Origin: Caballeronia cordobensis
GTDB lineage: Bacteria > Pseudomonadota > Gammaproteobacteria > Burkholderiales > Burkholderiaceae
Direction: 5' to 3'
Length of the DNA stretch: 64,000 bases
Assembly: GCF_001544575.2 (NCBI RefSeq)
Contig: NZ_FCNY02000019.1
Location: forward strand, 62,001 to 126,000
Numbering within the stretch: position 1 is the first letter of the stretch; each line of letters starts with the position of its first letter. Below are positions 35,399 to 45,001 of the stretch, in pieces. The notes beneath the pieces are model-generated. The model saw only the letters and a list, made by a program, of their open reading frames with translations. It was not told the origin of the DNA and searched no databases. Both the position numbers and the translations under genes were made by a program.

Positions 35399-38212
35399 TT
35401 ACGCCAGCTTGCCGTGACAGTTTTTGTACTTCTTGCCGCTGCCGCACGGGCAGGGATCGTTGCGGCCGACCTTCGGCACTTCGTCGGAAGGGCGCGTCGC
35501 CACGCTGATGTCGTCGCCGGAGGCCATCGCCTGGCTGACCATCTGCGCGGTGGCGCTCGCCGCAGCCGCCGCCGGGGTCGGGTCCGCCGCCGGTGCGTTG
35601 AAGTCCGCGTGCGTGAACGACACGTTCTCCAAGTGGCTGCCCTTCTCTTCGTACTGCTCGGCGGCCTCTTCGAGTTGCTCGGGCGACTGGATCTGCACGT
35701 TCATCACGACGCGCGTGACTTCCTGCTTCACGGCATCGAGCATGGCGGCGAACAGTTCGAACGCCTCGCGCTTGTATTCCTGCTTCGGATTCTTCTGCGC
35801 GTAACCACGCAGATGGATGCCCTGACGCAGATGATCGAGCGCGGCGAGATGCTCGCGCCAGCGGCTGTCGAGCGTCTGCAGCATGATCGAGCGCTCGAAC
35901 GCGCTGAACGATTCGCGGCCCACCATTGCGACCTTCGCCTCGTAGGCTTCGTCGGCGGCGGCGAGCACGGCTTCGCAGATTTCCTCTGCGTCGATCGAGT
36001 TCGACTCGTTGATCATTTCCTGCACGGCGAGATCGAGCGACCAGTCGTTGCGCAGCACTTCTTCAAGTTCCGGCGCTTCCCACTGCTCTTCGATGCTGCC
36101 CGCCGGCACGAAGGTGCGCACCACGTCGCCGATCACGCTCTGGCGCATCGCCGCGATGGTTTCCTGCACGTCGTTCGCTTCGAGCAGTTCGTTGCGCTGC
36201 TGGTAGATCACCTTGCGCTGATCGTTCGAGACGTCGTCGTATTCGAGCAGTTGCTTGCGGATGTCGAAGTTGCGCGCTTCCACCTTGCGCTGCGCGCCTT
36301 CGATCGAGCGCGTGACCATGCCCGCCTCGATCGGCTCGCCTTCCGGCATCTTCAGGCGATCCATGATGGAGCGCACGCGGTCGCCCGCGAAGATGCGCAG
36401 CAAAGGATCGTCGAGCGACAGATAGAAACGCGACGAGCCCGGATCGCCCTGCCGGCCCGCGCGGCCGCGCAGCTGATTGTCGATACGGCGCGACTCGTGA
36501 CGCTCGGTGCCGATGATATGCAGACCGCCCGCCGCCTTCACGTGATCGTGCAGTGCCTGCCATTCGTCGTGCAGCTTCTGGATGCGCGTGGCCTTTTCGT
36601 TCTCGGGAATCGACAGATCCGCTTCGATGAACGACGCCTGCTTCTCGACATTGCCGCCAAGCACGATGTCGGTGCCGCGGCCGGCCATGTTGGTCGCGAT
36701 CGTGACGACGCCCGGACGGCCCGCTTCGGCGACGATCGCCGCTTCGCGCGCGTGCTGCTTTGCGTTGAGCACTTCATGCTTCACGCCCTGCTGGCCCAGC
36801 AGGCTGGAGAGCAGCTCGGACGCTTCGATCGACGTCGTGCCGACGAGCGTCGGCTGGCCACGTTCGACGCAATCGCGGATGTCGCGAATCACCGCGTCGT
36901 AACGCTCTTTCGAGGTCTTGTAGATCTGATCCTGCTTGTCGACGCGCTTCGGCGGACGGTTAGTCGGAATCACGACCGTTTCGAGGCCGTAGATTTCCTG
37001 GAATTCGTAGGCTTCCGTGTCCGCCGTGCCGGTCATGCCGGACAGCTTGGCGTACATGCGGAAATAGTTCTGAAGCGTGATGGAGGCGAGCGTCTGGTTC
37101 TCGGCCTGAATCTGGACGTGCTCCTTCGCTTCCACGGCCTGATGCAGACCGTCCGACCAGCGGCGGCCCGTCATCATGCGGCCCGTGAATTCGTCGACGA
37201 TCACGACTTCGCCGTTCTGCACCACGTAATGCTGATCGCGCAGGAAGAGCGTATGCGCGCGCAACGCGGCATAGATGTGGTGCATCAGCGTGATGTTCTG
37301 CGGCGCATAGAGGCTTTCGCCCTCGCCGATCAAACCCCACTCGGCGAGCAGGCGCTCGGCCTTTTCGTGCCCCGATTCGGTCAGGAACACCTGGCGCGCT
37401 TTTTCATCGAGCGTGTAGTCGCCCGGCTTCTCGACGCCGGTGCCGTCCGCTTTTTCCTCGCCGATCTGCTGTTCGAGCAGCGGCGGCAGTGCGTTCATGC
37501 GCACGTAGAGGTCGGTGTGATCTTCCGCCTGACCGGAGATGATGAGCGGCGTGCGCGCCTCGTCGATGAGGATCGAGTCCACTTCGTCGACGATCGCGAA
37601 ATTGAGCGGCCGCTGCACGCGCGAGTTGGTCTCGTAGACCATGTTGTCGCGCAGATAGTCGAAGCCGAACTCGTTGTTCGTGCCGTAGGTGATGTCCGCC
37701 GCGTACGCTTCCTGTTTCTGGCCGTGCTCCATCTGCGAGAGGTTCACGCCGCACGACAGGCCGAGGAAGTTGTAGAGGCGCGCCATCCATTCGGCGTCGC
37801 GCTGGGCGAGGTAGTCGTTCACCGTGACGACATGCACGCCGCGGCCGGACAGCGCGTTGAGATACGCCGCGAGCGTCGCAACGAGCGTCTTGCCCTCGCC
37901 GGTGCGCATTTCGGCGATCTTGCCGTAGTGCAGGACCATGCCGCCGATGAGCTGAACGTCGAAGTGGCGCATCTTCAGGATGCGCTTGCTCGCCTCGCGG
38001 CAAACCGCGAAAGCCTCCGGCAGGATCACGTCGAGCGATTCGCCGCCCGCGACGCGCTGGCGGAACTCGTCGGTCTTGGCGCGCAGCTGGTCGTCCGAAT
38101 ACTTCTCGACGGTCGGCTCGAGGGCATTGATCGCCGCAACGGTCTTTTGATACTGCTTGACCAGCCGCTGATTGCGGCTGCCAAAAATCTTCTGAAGGAA
38201 ACCGGTCGTCAT
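35399..38212 (-). CDS. secA: Preprotein translocase ATPase SecA
   Basis: Motor that drives secretory proteins through SecYEG. 937 residues: DEAD-like nucleotide-binding domain 1 with Walker A GEGKT at 105-109 and DEVDSILID, preprotein cross-linking domain, second helicase domain (TNMAGRGTDIVLGGN), helical scaffold/wing domains, and a zinc-binding SecB-interacting tail near residue 920 (DPCPCGSGKKYKNCHG). Start ATG 38212 gives MTTGFLQKIFGSRN. Monocistronic; divergent from the DciA-like gene. A very long antisense open frame across it is a GC-bias artefact. Confidence 0.97.
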   Translation of the reverse strand: MTTGFLQKIFGSRNQRLVKQYQKTVAAINALEPTVEKYSDDQLRAKTDEFRQRVAGGESLDVILPEAFAVCREASKRILKMRHFDVQLIGGMVLHYGKIAEMRTGEGKTLVATLAAYLNALSGRGVHVVTVNDYLAQRDAEWMARLYNFLGLSCGVNLSQMEHGQKQEAYAADITYGTNNEFGFDYLRDNMVYETNSRVQRPLNFAIVDEVDSILIDEARTPLIISGQAEDHTDLYVRMNALPPLLEQQIGEEKADGTGVEKPGDYTLDEKARQVFLTESGHEKAERLLAEWGLIGEGESLYAPQNITLMHHIYAALRAHTLFLRDQHYVVQNGEVVIVDEFTGRMMTGRRWSDGLHQAVEAKEHVQIQAENQTLASITLQNYFRMYAKLSGMTGTADTEAYEFQEIYGLETVVIPTNRPPKRVDKQDQIYKTSKERYDAVIRDIRDCVERGQPTLVGTTSIEASELLSSLLGQQGVKHEVLNAKQHAREAAIVAEAGRPGVVTIATNMAGRGTDIVLGGNVEKQASFIEADLSIPENEKATRIQKLHDEWQALHDHVKAAGGLHIIGTERHESRRIDNQLRGRAGRQGDPGSSRFYLSLDDPLLRIFAGDRVRSIMDRLKMPEGEPIEAGMVTRSIEGAQRKVEARNFDIRKQLLEYDDVSNDQRKVIYQQRNELLEANDVQETIAAMRQSVIGDVVRTFVPAGSIEEQWEAPELEEVLRNDWSLDLAVQEMINESNSIDAEEICEAVLAAADEAYEAKVAMVGRESFSAFERSIMLQTLDSRWREHLAALDHLRQGIHLRGYAQKNPKQEYKREAFELFAAMLDAVKQEVTRVVMNVQIQSPEQLEEAAEQYEEKGSHLENVSFTHADFNAPAADPTPAAAAASATAQMVSQAMASGDDISVATRPSDEVPKVGRNDPCPCGSGKKYKNCHGKLA

Positions 38213-38317
38213 CGGATCAGTGTCTGCGTCGCGGCTTCGGACGGGCGGCAGCGCCAGGCTGCGTCCGGCCTCGGAGAACCTCGGCGACTTAAGTCCATAG
38301 GGTGAAATCGAATCGGG

Positions 38318-38326
38318 AATTTTAGC
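38318..38326 (-). promoter_or_regulatory. Candidate extended -10 for secA
   Basis: On the minus strand TGCTAAAAT, an extended -10 (TGn plus TAAAAT, 5 of 6), about 105 bp upstream of the secA start. No strong -35. Confidence 0.4.
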
Positions 38327-38460
38327 ACGCGAGTTTGTCAGACCTTGTGTCGGCGTGCCCGCCCGGGCGTCAGCGCGGCGCGACAGTCAACGGGTTGAAA
38401 GCTTGGCTGGAAGCAGCCTCCGGAAAGACCGCCGGCCACCGGACAATGACCCGCCTCGCG

Positions 38461-38466
38461 TACAAT
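38461..38466 (+). promoter_or_regulatory. Candidate -10 for the DciA-like gene
   Basis: TACAAT (5 of 6) ending 33 bp before ATG 38500. It supports the short start, because upstream in-frame ATGs would precede the transcription start. Confidence 0.4.
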
Positions 38467-38499
38467 CAAACGTTCCATCGGGCGTTCGCCTCAACCAAA

Positions 38500-38985
38500 A
38501 TGAGCCGCTTTTCTACAAATTCAAGGTCACGCTTCGATCCGCGCCGGCCGCAGGCCGTCTCCGACGTGCTCGATCGCACGGATGCCTTTCTCGCGCTGCG
38601 TGCGGGCGTCGAGCAGGTGGCGGCGCTGCAGCGAGACCTGAGCGCGCTGTTGCCGGATTATCTGGCGTCGAACGTGGAGCCGGGTTTCATCAAAGATGGC
38701 GTGCTCGCGCTTTTTGCCGCTCACAATGCGCTCGCGGCGCGATTGCGGCATCTGGAGCCGCGCCTGCTCGCCGATCTCCAGCAGCGCGGCTGGGCCGTCG
38801 ATGCGCTGAGAATCCGCGTGCGCCCGCAGCCGATGAAAGAAGCCGCCCCGCCGAAGCAGGCGCGGATGTCGCCCGCCGGCGCCTCGGCGCTTCAGGAACT
38901 GGCCGAAACACTCGAACCTTCGCCGCTGCAGGAAGCGCTCGCGCGCATGGCCGCGCGTCATCAGGCGGGGAAAGACAAGAAGTGA
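38500..38985 (+). CDS. DUF721 / DciA-like protein
   Basis: 161 residues. The central part matches DUF721 (VLDRTDAFLALRAGVEQVAALQRDL, then LFAAHNALAARLRHLEPRLLADLQQRGWAVDALRIRVRP). In bacteria without DnaC or DnaI this family includes DciA, which loads the DnaB replicative helicase. This member lacks any recognisable extra domain and keeps an unstructured C-terminal third, so DciA function is an inference from family and genus. Start ATG 38500 is chosen from the candidate -10 at 38461; longer starts exist. Confidence 0.8.
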   Translation: MSRFSTNSRSRFDPRRPQAVSDVLDRTDAFLALRAGVEQVAALQRDLSALLPDYLASNVEPGFIKDGVLALFAAHNALAARLRHLEPRLLADLQQRGWAVDALRIRVRPQPMKEAAPPKQARMSPAGASALQELAETLEPSPLQEALARMAARHQAGKDKK

Positions 38986-39327
38986 CATCGCCCGGATTCG
39001 GGCGTGGACGCATCGATATTTCTGTAAATCCCGCCGCCGTCAATCGCGAATATCGATCCGCAAAAATGCAAAAAATAATTGCGCGAAGATAATCCCGGTA
39101 TTCGTTGATAATCGTTTAGGCGCGCACAATTTTTATCACATCGCATTTATTCTCATTGCTAGAATCCAGCGAACTCTCGCTCTTCTAGCCCCGCCGCTCG
39201 CTATCCGCATCATTCAACCGTAATAAACCTCTCGGCATGAAATCCGGCCATTCTCAAACGGCTGGAGGCTTACGCACGCTTGAACGCTGCGATAGGGCAT
39301 TTGCTTCTCGGATTTTCCCGCCGAGCA
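38986..39327 (+). other. AT-rich region upstream of the hpn genes
   Basis: About 340 bp, clearly richer in A and T than the surroundings around 39040-39170. It should carry the promoter of hpnIJKL. The best candidate is the extended -10 at 39157-39165. I see no gene or strong terminator in it. Confidence 0.5.
39157..39165 (+). promoter_or_regulatory. Candidate extended -10 for the hpn operon
   Basis: TGCTAGAAT (TGn plus TAGAAT, 5 of 6) about 160 bp upstream of the hpnI start, in the AT-rich stretch. No clear -35. Confidence 0.35.
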
Positions 39328-40527
39328 ATGACTGGCTTCGCAATGTTAAGTATTGTCTCTATCGACGCCCTTATCTCCTGTCTCGTATTTGTCGCGGCGG
39401 CTTATTCGATCGTCGCCGCATTGGCGATGCCGCGATTCGAACGGCGTATTGCGAAGAAATCCGAAAATGCAGTCGACGACCACGGCGTGAGCGTGCTCAA
39501 ACCGCTTTGCGGCGCGGAGCCGCGCTTGTTCGAAAACCTCGCGACATTTTGCGAGCAATCGCATCGCGAGTTCGAACTGATTTGCAGCGTTGCTTCACCG
39601 AACGACGCAGCCATCGAAACCGTTCGCCGTCTGCAGGCCGCTTATCCGAATTGCGCGATTCGCCTCGTGGTCGATTCGCGCGTATATGGCCGCAATCTCA
39701 AGGTCTGCAATCTCATCAATGCGGCGCAGCACGCGCGCCACGACATCTTCGTCGTGGCAGACAGCGATATCGCCGTGACGCCGCACTATCTGCGCACCGT
39801 CACCGCGCCCCTTGCCGATCCGACAGCCGGCGTCGTCACGTGTCTCTATCGCGCAGGCCCGGTTGCGGGCTTCTGGTCGCGCGTCGGCTCGCTTTTCGTC
39901 AACGAGTGGTTCGCCCCTTCCGTGCGCATCGCGCATGGCGGCGGCTCGCGGCGCTATGGCTTCGGCGCGACGCTCGCGCTCACCCGCGCGACGCTCGACG
40001 CAATCGGCGGATTCCATGCGCTCAAAGACTGCCTCGCGGACGACTATTACCTGGCCGAATATCCGCGCCGCCTCGGACTGCGCACGGTGCTCGCGCCGAT
40101 GATCGTCGGCACCGACGTGGCCGAGTCGAGCCTGTCCGCGTTGTGGCAGCGTGAAACGCGCTGGCTGCGCACGATCCGCTCGATCAATCGCGCGGGCTTC
40201 GCGTTTCTGTTCATCACGTTCACCTTTCCGTGGATGGTCGCCGGCGCGGCGCTCGCGCTGGCGGACTCGACGTCGCCCGTGGCCATGCCGCTGCTCGTTG
40301 CGTCATGCGCCGGCAGCGCCGCGCGGCTCGCGCTTCACGCGCGCGAGTCGCGCCACGCGCGTTCGTTCTGGCGCGACCTGGCGCTCGTGCCGCTGCGCGA
40401 CGGCCTGCTGGCGCTCGAATGGCTCGCGGCCGCGTTCGGTTCGAGCGTCGTCTGGCGGGGCGTGCAGTTGCCCGTTGAAGGCGGCGTGCTGCCCGAAGCC
40501 TCGGCCTCGATGCCGTCGCGACGTTAG
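39328..40527 (+). CDS. hpnI: Hopanoid glycosyltransferase HpnI
   Basis: Adds N-acetylglucosamine to bacteriohopanetetrol in hopanoid side-chain synthesis. 399 residues. An N-terminal membrane helix (IDALISCLVFVAAAYSIVAALA) is followed by a GT21 ceramide-glucosyltransferase-like domain: SVLKPLCGAEPRLFENLATF, the DxD-type FVVADSDI, and the Q/RxxRW motif QRETRWLRT. C-terminal helices complete the fold. The start is uncertain: ATG 39328, ATG 39343, or TTG 39280 with GGAGG 11 bp upstream. It is the first gene of hpnI-J-K-L and acts before HpnK and HpnJ. Confidence 0.88.
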   Translation: MTGFAMLSIVSIDALISCLVFVAAAYSIVAALAMPRFERRIAKKSENAVDDHGVSVLKPLCGAEPRLFENLATFCEQSHREFELICSVASPNDAAIETVRRLQAAYPNCAIRLVVDSRVYGRNLKVCNLINAAQHARHDIFVVADSDIAVTPHYLRTVTAPLADPTAGVVTCLYRAGPVAGFWSRVGSLFVNEWFAPSVRIAHGGGSRRYGFGATLALTRATLDAIGGFHALKDCLADDYYLAEYPRRLGLRTVLAPMIVGTDVAESSLSALWQRETRWLRTIRSINRAGFAFLFITFTFPWMVAGAALALADSTSPVAMPLLVASCAGSAARLALHARESRHARSFWRDLALVPLRDGLLALEWLAAAFGSSVVWRGVQLPVEGGVLPEASASMPSRR

Positions 40528-40612
40528 ACCCGCGATTTCCCGCGCGGGGGCGTCGGCCAGGCGCGCGCATTTCATTCCATTTTTCATCGCAACATACTTT
40601 GCCGGAGCTTTC

Positions 40613-42034
40613 ATGAAGACGCTCTTTCTCCAGGCGCCGTCGTTCGACGGCTTCGACGGCGGCGCCGGTTCGCGTTATCAGGCGAAGCGCGAGATCCGCT
40701 CGTTCTGGTACCCGACGTGGCTCGCGCAGCCCGCCGCGCTCATCGCCGATAGCCGCGTGCTCGACGCCCCCGCCGATAGCCTGACCGTCGAAGCGACGCT
40801 CGATATCGCCGCGCAATACGAACTCGTCGTCATCCACACGAGCACGCCCTCGTTTCCGTCCGATGCGCTCTTCGCCGAGCATCTGAAACAGCGCGCGCCT
40901 TCGATTCTGATCGGCATGGTCGGCGCGAAAGTGGCGGTCGATCCGCACAATTCGCTCACGGCGAGCGAAGCGATCGACTTCGTGTGCCGCGAGGAATTCG
41001 ACTACACGTGCAAGGAGATTGCCGAGGGCCGGCCGTTTGCCGAAATCCAGGGCCTGAGCTATCGCGCAAAAGACGGCTCGATCGAGCACAACGCAGCGCG
41101 TCCGATCCTCGAGAACATGGACGAGCTGCCGTTCGTCGCGCCGGTCTACCAGCGCGATCTGAACGTGAAGAACTATTTCATCGGCTATCTGAACTATCCG
41201 TATGTGTCGATCTACACGGGACGCGGCTGCCGTTCGCGCTGCACGTTTTGCCTGTGGCCACAGACGGTGGGTGGGCATCGCTATCGCGTGCGTTCGGTCG
41301 AGAATGTGCTCGAAGAAGTGAAGTGGATTCGCGACAACATGCCTGAAGTCAAGGAAATCATGTTCGACGACGACACCTTCACCGACTTCAAGCCGCGCGT
41401 CGAGGAAATCGCGCGCGGGCTCGGCAAGCTCGGCGTCACGTGGTCGTGCAACGCGAAGGCCAACGTGCCGTACTCGACGCTCAAGATCATGAAGGAAAAC
41501 GGGCTGCGTCTTTTGCTGGTCGGCTACGAATCCGGCGACGATCAGATCCTGCTGAACATCAAGAAAGGTTTGCGCACGGATATCGCGCGACGCTTCGCCG
41601 ACGATTGCCGCAAACTCGGCATCAAGGTGCATGGCACGTTCATTCTCGGCTTGCCGGGTGAGACGAAAGAGACCATCGAAAAGACGGTTCGTTACGCCAA
41701 GGAAATCAATCCGCACACGATTCAGGTTTCGCTGGCCGCGCCGTATCCCGGCACGACGCTCTATAACCAGGCCGTCGAGAACGGCTGGCTCGAAGAGAAC
41801 AAGACCATCAATCTCGTCAGCAAGGAAGGCGTGCAACTGGCCGCGATCGGCTATCCGCATCTGTCGCGCGACGAGATTTATCACGAGCTCGAAAGCTTCT
41901 ATAAGCGCTTCTATTTCCGCCCGTCGAAGATCTGGGAGATCGTGCGCGAGATGCTCACGAGCTGGGACATGATGAAGCGGCGCCTGCGCGAAGGCGTCGA
42001 ATTCTTCCGTTTCCTGCGCGCGCACGAGGCGTGA
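40613..42034 (+). CDS. hpnJ: Radical SAM hopanoid enzyme HpnJ
   Basis: Converts the glucosaminyl hopanoid into the cyclitol-ether form by contracting the sugar ring. 473 residues: an N-terminal B12-binding-like segment (about 1-170) and a radical SAM domain with the 4Fe-4S motif CRSRCTFC (C-x3-C-x2-C) in TGRGCRSRCTFCLWPQ. ATG 40613 has CCGGAG upstream. hpnK starts 4 bp after the stop. Assignment rests on the hpnI/K neighbours and on the overall pattern. Confidence 0.9.
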   Translation: MKTLFLQAPSFDGFDGGAGSRYQAKREIRSFWYPTWLAQPAALIADSRVLDAPADSLTVEATLDIAAQYELVVIHTSTPSFPSDALFAEHLKQRAPSILIGMVGAKVAVDPHNSLTASEAIDFVCREEFDYTCKEIAEGRPFAEIQGLSYRAKDGSIEHNAARPILENMDELPFVAPVYQRDLNVKNYFIGYLNYPYVSIYTGRGCRSRCTFCLWPQTVGGHRYRVRSVENVLEEVKWIRDNMPEVKEIMFDDDTFTDFKPRVEEIARGLGKLGVTWSCNAKANVPYSTLKIMKENGLRLLLVGYESGDDQILLNIKKGLRTDIARRFADDCRKLGIKVHGTFILGLPGETKETIEKTVRYAKEINPHTIQVSLAAPYPGTTLYNQAVENGWLEENKTINLVSKEGVQLAAIGYPHLSRDEIYHELESFYKRFYFRPSKIWEIVREMLTSWDMMKRRLREGVEFFRFLRAHEA

Positions 42035-42038
42035 TGCC

Positions 42039-42857
42039 GTGCGCGGCCTGATCGTCACCGCAGATGACTTCGGCCTGCACGAGCGCGTGAATGACGCGGT
42101 CGCGCGCGCGCATCGCGAAGGTGTGCTCACGTGCGCGAGCCTGATGGTCGGCGCGCCCGCCGCCCGCGATGCCGTCGAGGTCGCGCGGGCGCGTCCGCGT
42201 TTGCGCGTCGGCCTGCATATCGTGCTCGCGGACGGTCATGCGGTCTTGCCGCCCGCCCGCATTCCCGCACTCGTCGATGAAAACGGCCGCTTCGCGGATC
42301 GCATGGTGCGCGATGGCTTTCGCTTCTTCTTTCTGCCCGACGTGCGCCGCCAACTGGCGCGGGAGATCCGCGCGCAATTCGAGGCATTCGCCGCGACCGG
42401 GCTCGCGCTCGATCACGTCAATACGCACAAGCATTTCCATTTGCATCCGACGGTGCTGTCGCTGATTCTCGACATCGGGCGGGACTTCGGCATGCGCGCG
42501 ATGCGCCTGCCGTTCGACAGCGGCGCGCCGCTCGCACTTCGTCCGTGGATCGCGCTGATGCGTGCACGGCTTGCGCGCGCGGGCATTGCGCATAACGATC
42601 GCGTGTTCGGCATGATGGCGAGCGGCGCGATGGACACCGCCGCGATACTGCGCGCGCTTGCGCATCTGCCGCCCGGCGTCACGGAAATCTACTGCCATCC
42701 CGCGACGCACGCCGATGCGCCGATCACCGCATCGATGCGCGACTATCGTCACGCCGACGAACTCGACGCGTTGCTGTCGCCGCGCGTCGCGTCGGCTATC
42801 GCTTCATCGGGTGCGATTTGCGGCGGGTTCGCAGACCTCTTTCCTTCCGAGACATGA
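42039..42857 (+). CDS. hpnK: Hopanoid-associated deacetylase HpnK (YdjC/ChbG family)
   Basis: Removes the acetyl group from the N-acetylglucosamine added by HpnI. 272 residues. The YdjC-family metal site appears as TADDFGL near the N-terminus and HVNTHKHFHLHP near residue 125; the catalytic Asp is in TADD. Start GTG 42039. The stop overlaps the hpnL-like start (ATGA). Confidence 0.9.
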   Translation: MRGLIVTADDFGLHERVNDAVARAHREGVLTCASLMVGAPAARDAVEVARARPRLRVGLHIVLADGHAVLPPARIPALVDENGRFADRMVRDGFRFFFLPDVRRQLAREIRAQFEAFAATGLALDHVNTHKHFHLHPTVLSLILDIGRDFGMRAMRLPFDSGAPLALRPWIALMRARLARAGIAHNDRVFGMMASGAMDTAAILRALAHLPPGVTEIYCHPATHADAPITASMRDYRHADELDALLSPRVASAIASSGAICGGFADLFPSET

Positions 42858-43852
42858 AACGCCTGCTCCGCTGGGCGATGCTGCCCGTCGGCATCGTCGC
42901 GTTGATTGCATTCGTCCTGCATCAGGGCGTGCACGACGTCGCCGCGGCCATCGACAAGGCCGGATGGACGCTGCTGTGGCTCGTGCCCTTTCATGCGCTG
43001 CCGCTGCTGCTCGACGCGCAAGGCTGGCGCGTGCTACTGGGCGGCCGCGCGTCGCTCGGTTTTCTGTGGTGGGTCGCGGCCGTGCGCGAAGCGGTGAGCC
43101 GGCTGCTGCCCGTTGCGAGCATCGGCGGCGAAGTGGTCGGCATGCGGCTCGCGCGATGGCGCGTGCGGGACGCGACGGCCGTAAGCGCGTCGGTGATCGT
43201 GGAAGTGCTGGTGACGATCGGCGTTCAGTACGCGTTTTCAGCGCTCGGCATTGTGTTTGCGCTGACATCACGGCGCGGCGCGGGCATCGAGTCAATCGGG
43301 CTCGGCCTGATGTTGTCGCTGCCACTGCCCGTGCTCGCCTTCGCCCTCGTCAGAAAAGGCGGATGGTTCCAGGCAATCGAGCGTTTCGCGGCGCGGATGT
43401 TCGGCGCATCGCATCCTTTGACGCAAGGCATCGGCGGCGCGCATCTCGATGCCGCGCTCGATGCGCTCATGCGTCGCCCCTGCATGCTGCTAAGCGCGTT
43501 CGGATGGCAACTCGCCGGTTATATGCTCGGCGCGCTCGAAGTCTATTGGGCGCTGGCTCTGCTCGGCGCGCCGGTAAGCGCCGGCGAGGCGCTCGCGATC
43601 GAAGCGCTGACGCAGGCGGTTCGGCACGCCGCGTTCATGGTGCCCGCCGGGCTCGTCGTGCAGGAAGCGGCCGTGCTGGCGTTCGCGACCCTGTTCGGCG
43701 TGCCGATGGACGTGGCGATTGCGTTGCCGCTCATCAAGCGCATGCGGGAAACGATCTTCGGCTGCGTTGCGCTGGCTAGCTGGCAGGTCGCGGAAATGAC
43801 GCGGCGCCGGCGAACGCGCGACGCTTCGGCGATCGGCGCAAACGGCCGCTGA
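42854..43852 (+). CDS. HpnL-like flippase-domain membrane protein
   Basis: 332 residues with about eight to nine helices and the lysylphosphatidylglycerol-synthase-TM/UPF0104 architecture (MLPVGIVALIAFVLHQGVHDVAAAI; EAVSRLLPVASIGGEVVGMRLARW; FMVPAGLVVQEAAVLAFATLFGV). In hopanoid clusters this family is named HpnL and is thought to help move or localise hopanoids; that role is inferred. ATG 42854 overlaps the hpnK stop. It ends the operon, converging with lpxC. Confidence 0.82.
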   Translation: MKRLLRWAMLPVGIVALIAFVLHQGVHDVAAAIDKAGWTLLWLVPFHALPLLLDAQGWRVLLGGRASLGFLWWVAAVREAVSRLLPVASIGGEVVGMRLARWRVRDATAVSASVIVEVLVTIGVQYAFSALGIVFALTSRRGAGIESIGLGLMLSLPLPVLAFALVRKGGWFQAIERFAARMFGASHPLTQGIGGAHLDAALDALMRRPCMLLSAFGWQLAGYMLGALEVYWALALLGAPVSAGEALAIEALTQAVRHAAFMVPAGLVVQEAAVLAFATLFGVPMDVAIALPLIKRMRETIFGCVALASWQVAEMTRRRRTRDASAIGANGR

Positions 43853-43864
43853 TACGTCGCGCGC

Positions 43865-43900
43865 AAAAAAAAATGAGCGGCGCTTTCGCTGCCGCTCATT
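43865..43900 (-). terminator. lpxC terminator
   Basis: A 10-bp perfect stem (AATGAGCGGC at 43872-43881, GCCGCTCATT at 43891-43900) with a 9-nt loop. On the minus strand it runs into nine T (A's at 43865-43873). On the plus strand, after the hpnL-like gene, it has no T run. Confidence 0.75.
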
Positions 43901-43926
43901 CCTCACTGCTCCGTTGACGCCTGCTA

Positions 43927-44844
43927 TCAAGCAAACGCCGTTTGCGTATCGAATCCGAAACCGCGCGGCGCCTTCTGCGTGTCCTCGAACGTGACGATCT
44001 CGTACGCGTCTTCGTTCGCGAGCAATTCGCGCAGCAGCATGTTGTTCATCGCATGACCGCCCTTGTACGCGTTGTACGACGCCAGCAACGGATGACCCAC
44101 CACGTACAGATCGCCGATTGCGTCGAGCATCTTGTGCTTCACGAACTCGTCGTCGTACCGCAGGCCGTCGTTGTTCAGGATGCGGTATTCGTCCAGCACG
44201 ATCGCGTTATCCATGCTGCCGCCGCGCGCAAGACCGAGCTCACGCATCATTTCGACTTCGTGAGCGAAACCGAAGGTGCGCGCGCGCGCGATTTCACGCA
44301 CATACGACGTCGTGGCGAAATCCACTTCCAGCGCCTGACCGGTCTTGTCGACAGCCGGATGGCGAAAATCGATGGTAAAGCTCAGTTTGAAGCCGAAATA
44401 CGGTTCGAGACGCGCGAATTTGTCGCCGTCGCGCACTTCGACCGGCTTCGTCACCTTGATGAACTTCTTCGGCGCGTTCTGTTCCTCGATACCCGCGGAC
44501 TGAATCAGGAACACGAACGAAGCCGCGCTACCGTCCATGATCGGGATTTCTTCGGCGGTGACATCGACATACAGATTGTCGATGCCGAGGCCCGCGCACG
44601 CCGACATCAAGTGCTCGATGGTGGACACGCGCGCGCCGTCTTTCTGCAGCACGGACGCGAGACGGGTGTCGCCGATCGACATCGCGGACGCGGGAATATC
44701 GACCGGCTCGGCCAGATCGACACGCGAAAACACGATGCCCGTGCCAATAGGCGCGGGGCGCAGGGTCAAGTCGACCTTGCGGCCGGAATGGAGCCCGATA
44801 CCCACGGTCTTGACGACGGTCTTGATTGTTCGCTGCTTCAACAT
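43927..44844 (-). CDS. lpxC: UDP-3-O-acyl-N-acetylglucosamine deacetylase
   Basis: Committed zinc-dependent step of lipid A synthesis. 305 residues. The zinc ligands H78 (STIEHLMSA), H236 and D240 (FVKHKMLDAIGD) and the general-acid histidine H263 (KGGHAMNN) are all present. ATG 44844 (MLKQRTIKTV) is the family start with GGAAGA upstream. It is separated from the dcw cluster by the peroxiredoxin gene and has its own candidate -10 at 44910. Confidence 0.96.
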   Translation of the reverse strand: MLKQRTIKTVVKTVGIGLHSGRKVDLTLRPAPIGTGIVFSRVDLAEPVDIPASAMSIGDTRLASVLQKDGARVSTIEHLMSACAGLGIDNLYVDVTAEEIPIMDGSAASFVFLIQSAGIEEQNAPKKFIKVTKPVEVRDGDKFARLEPYFGFKLSFTIDFRHPAVDKTGQALEVDFATTSYVREIARARTFGFAHEVEMMRELGLARGGSMDNAIVLDEYRILNNDGLRYDDEFVKHKMLDAIGDLYVVGHPLLASYNAYKGGHAMNNMLLRELLANEDAYEIVTFEDTQKAPRGFGFDTQTAFA

Positions 44845-44909
44845 GATGTTCTTCCGATGTGTTTTTCCTATAAAGGAAATCAATCGCTCATTAAACACTA
44901 ATAGCTCGA

Positions 44910-44915
44910 ATTATA
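44910..44915 (-). promoter_or_regulatory. Candidate -10 for lpxC
   Basis: A perfect TATAAT on the minus strand, 65 bp upstream of the lpxC start. The -35 position (44933-44938) reads AGGACG, a poor match. Confidence 0.45.
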
Positions 44916-45001
44916 CTCCATTCATCGCGCGCCGTCCTGATCCGGGGAGTATCAACTGTTTCCCTGTGTTACGCGGAATCGGCGTCAAAGTGAAGTAGAA
45001 C

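Noticed and set aside
35339..38305. A 988-codon open frame on the plus strand opposite secA
   Set aside because: It is antisense to a clear SecA gene, has Arg/Ala/His/Val-rich shadow composition from GC-rich third positions, and no ribosome-binding site or family match.
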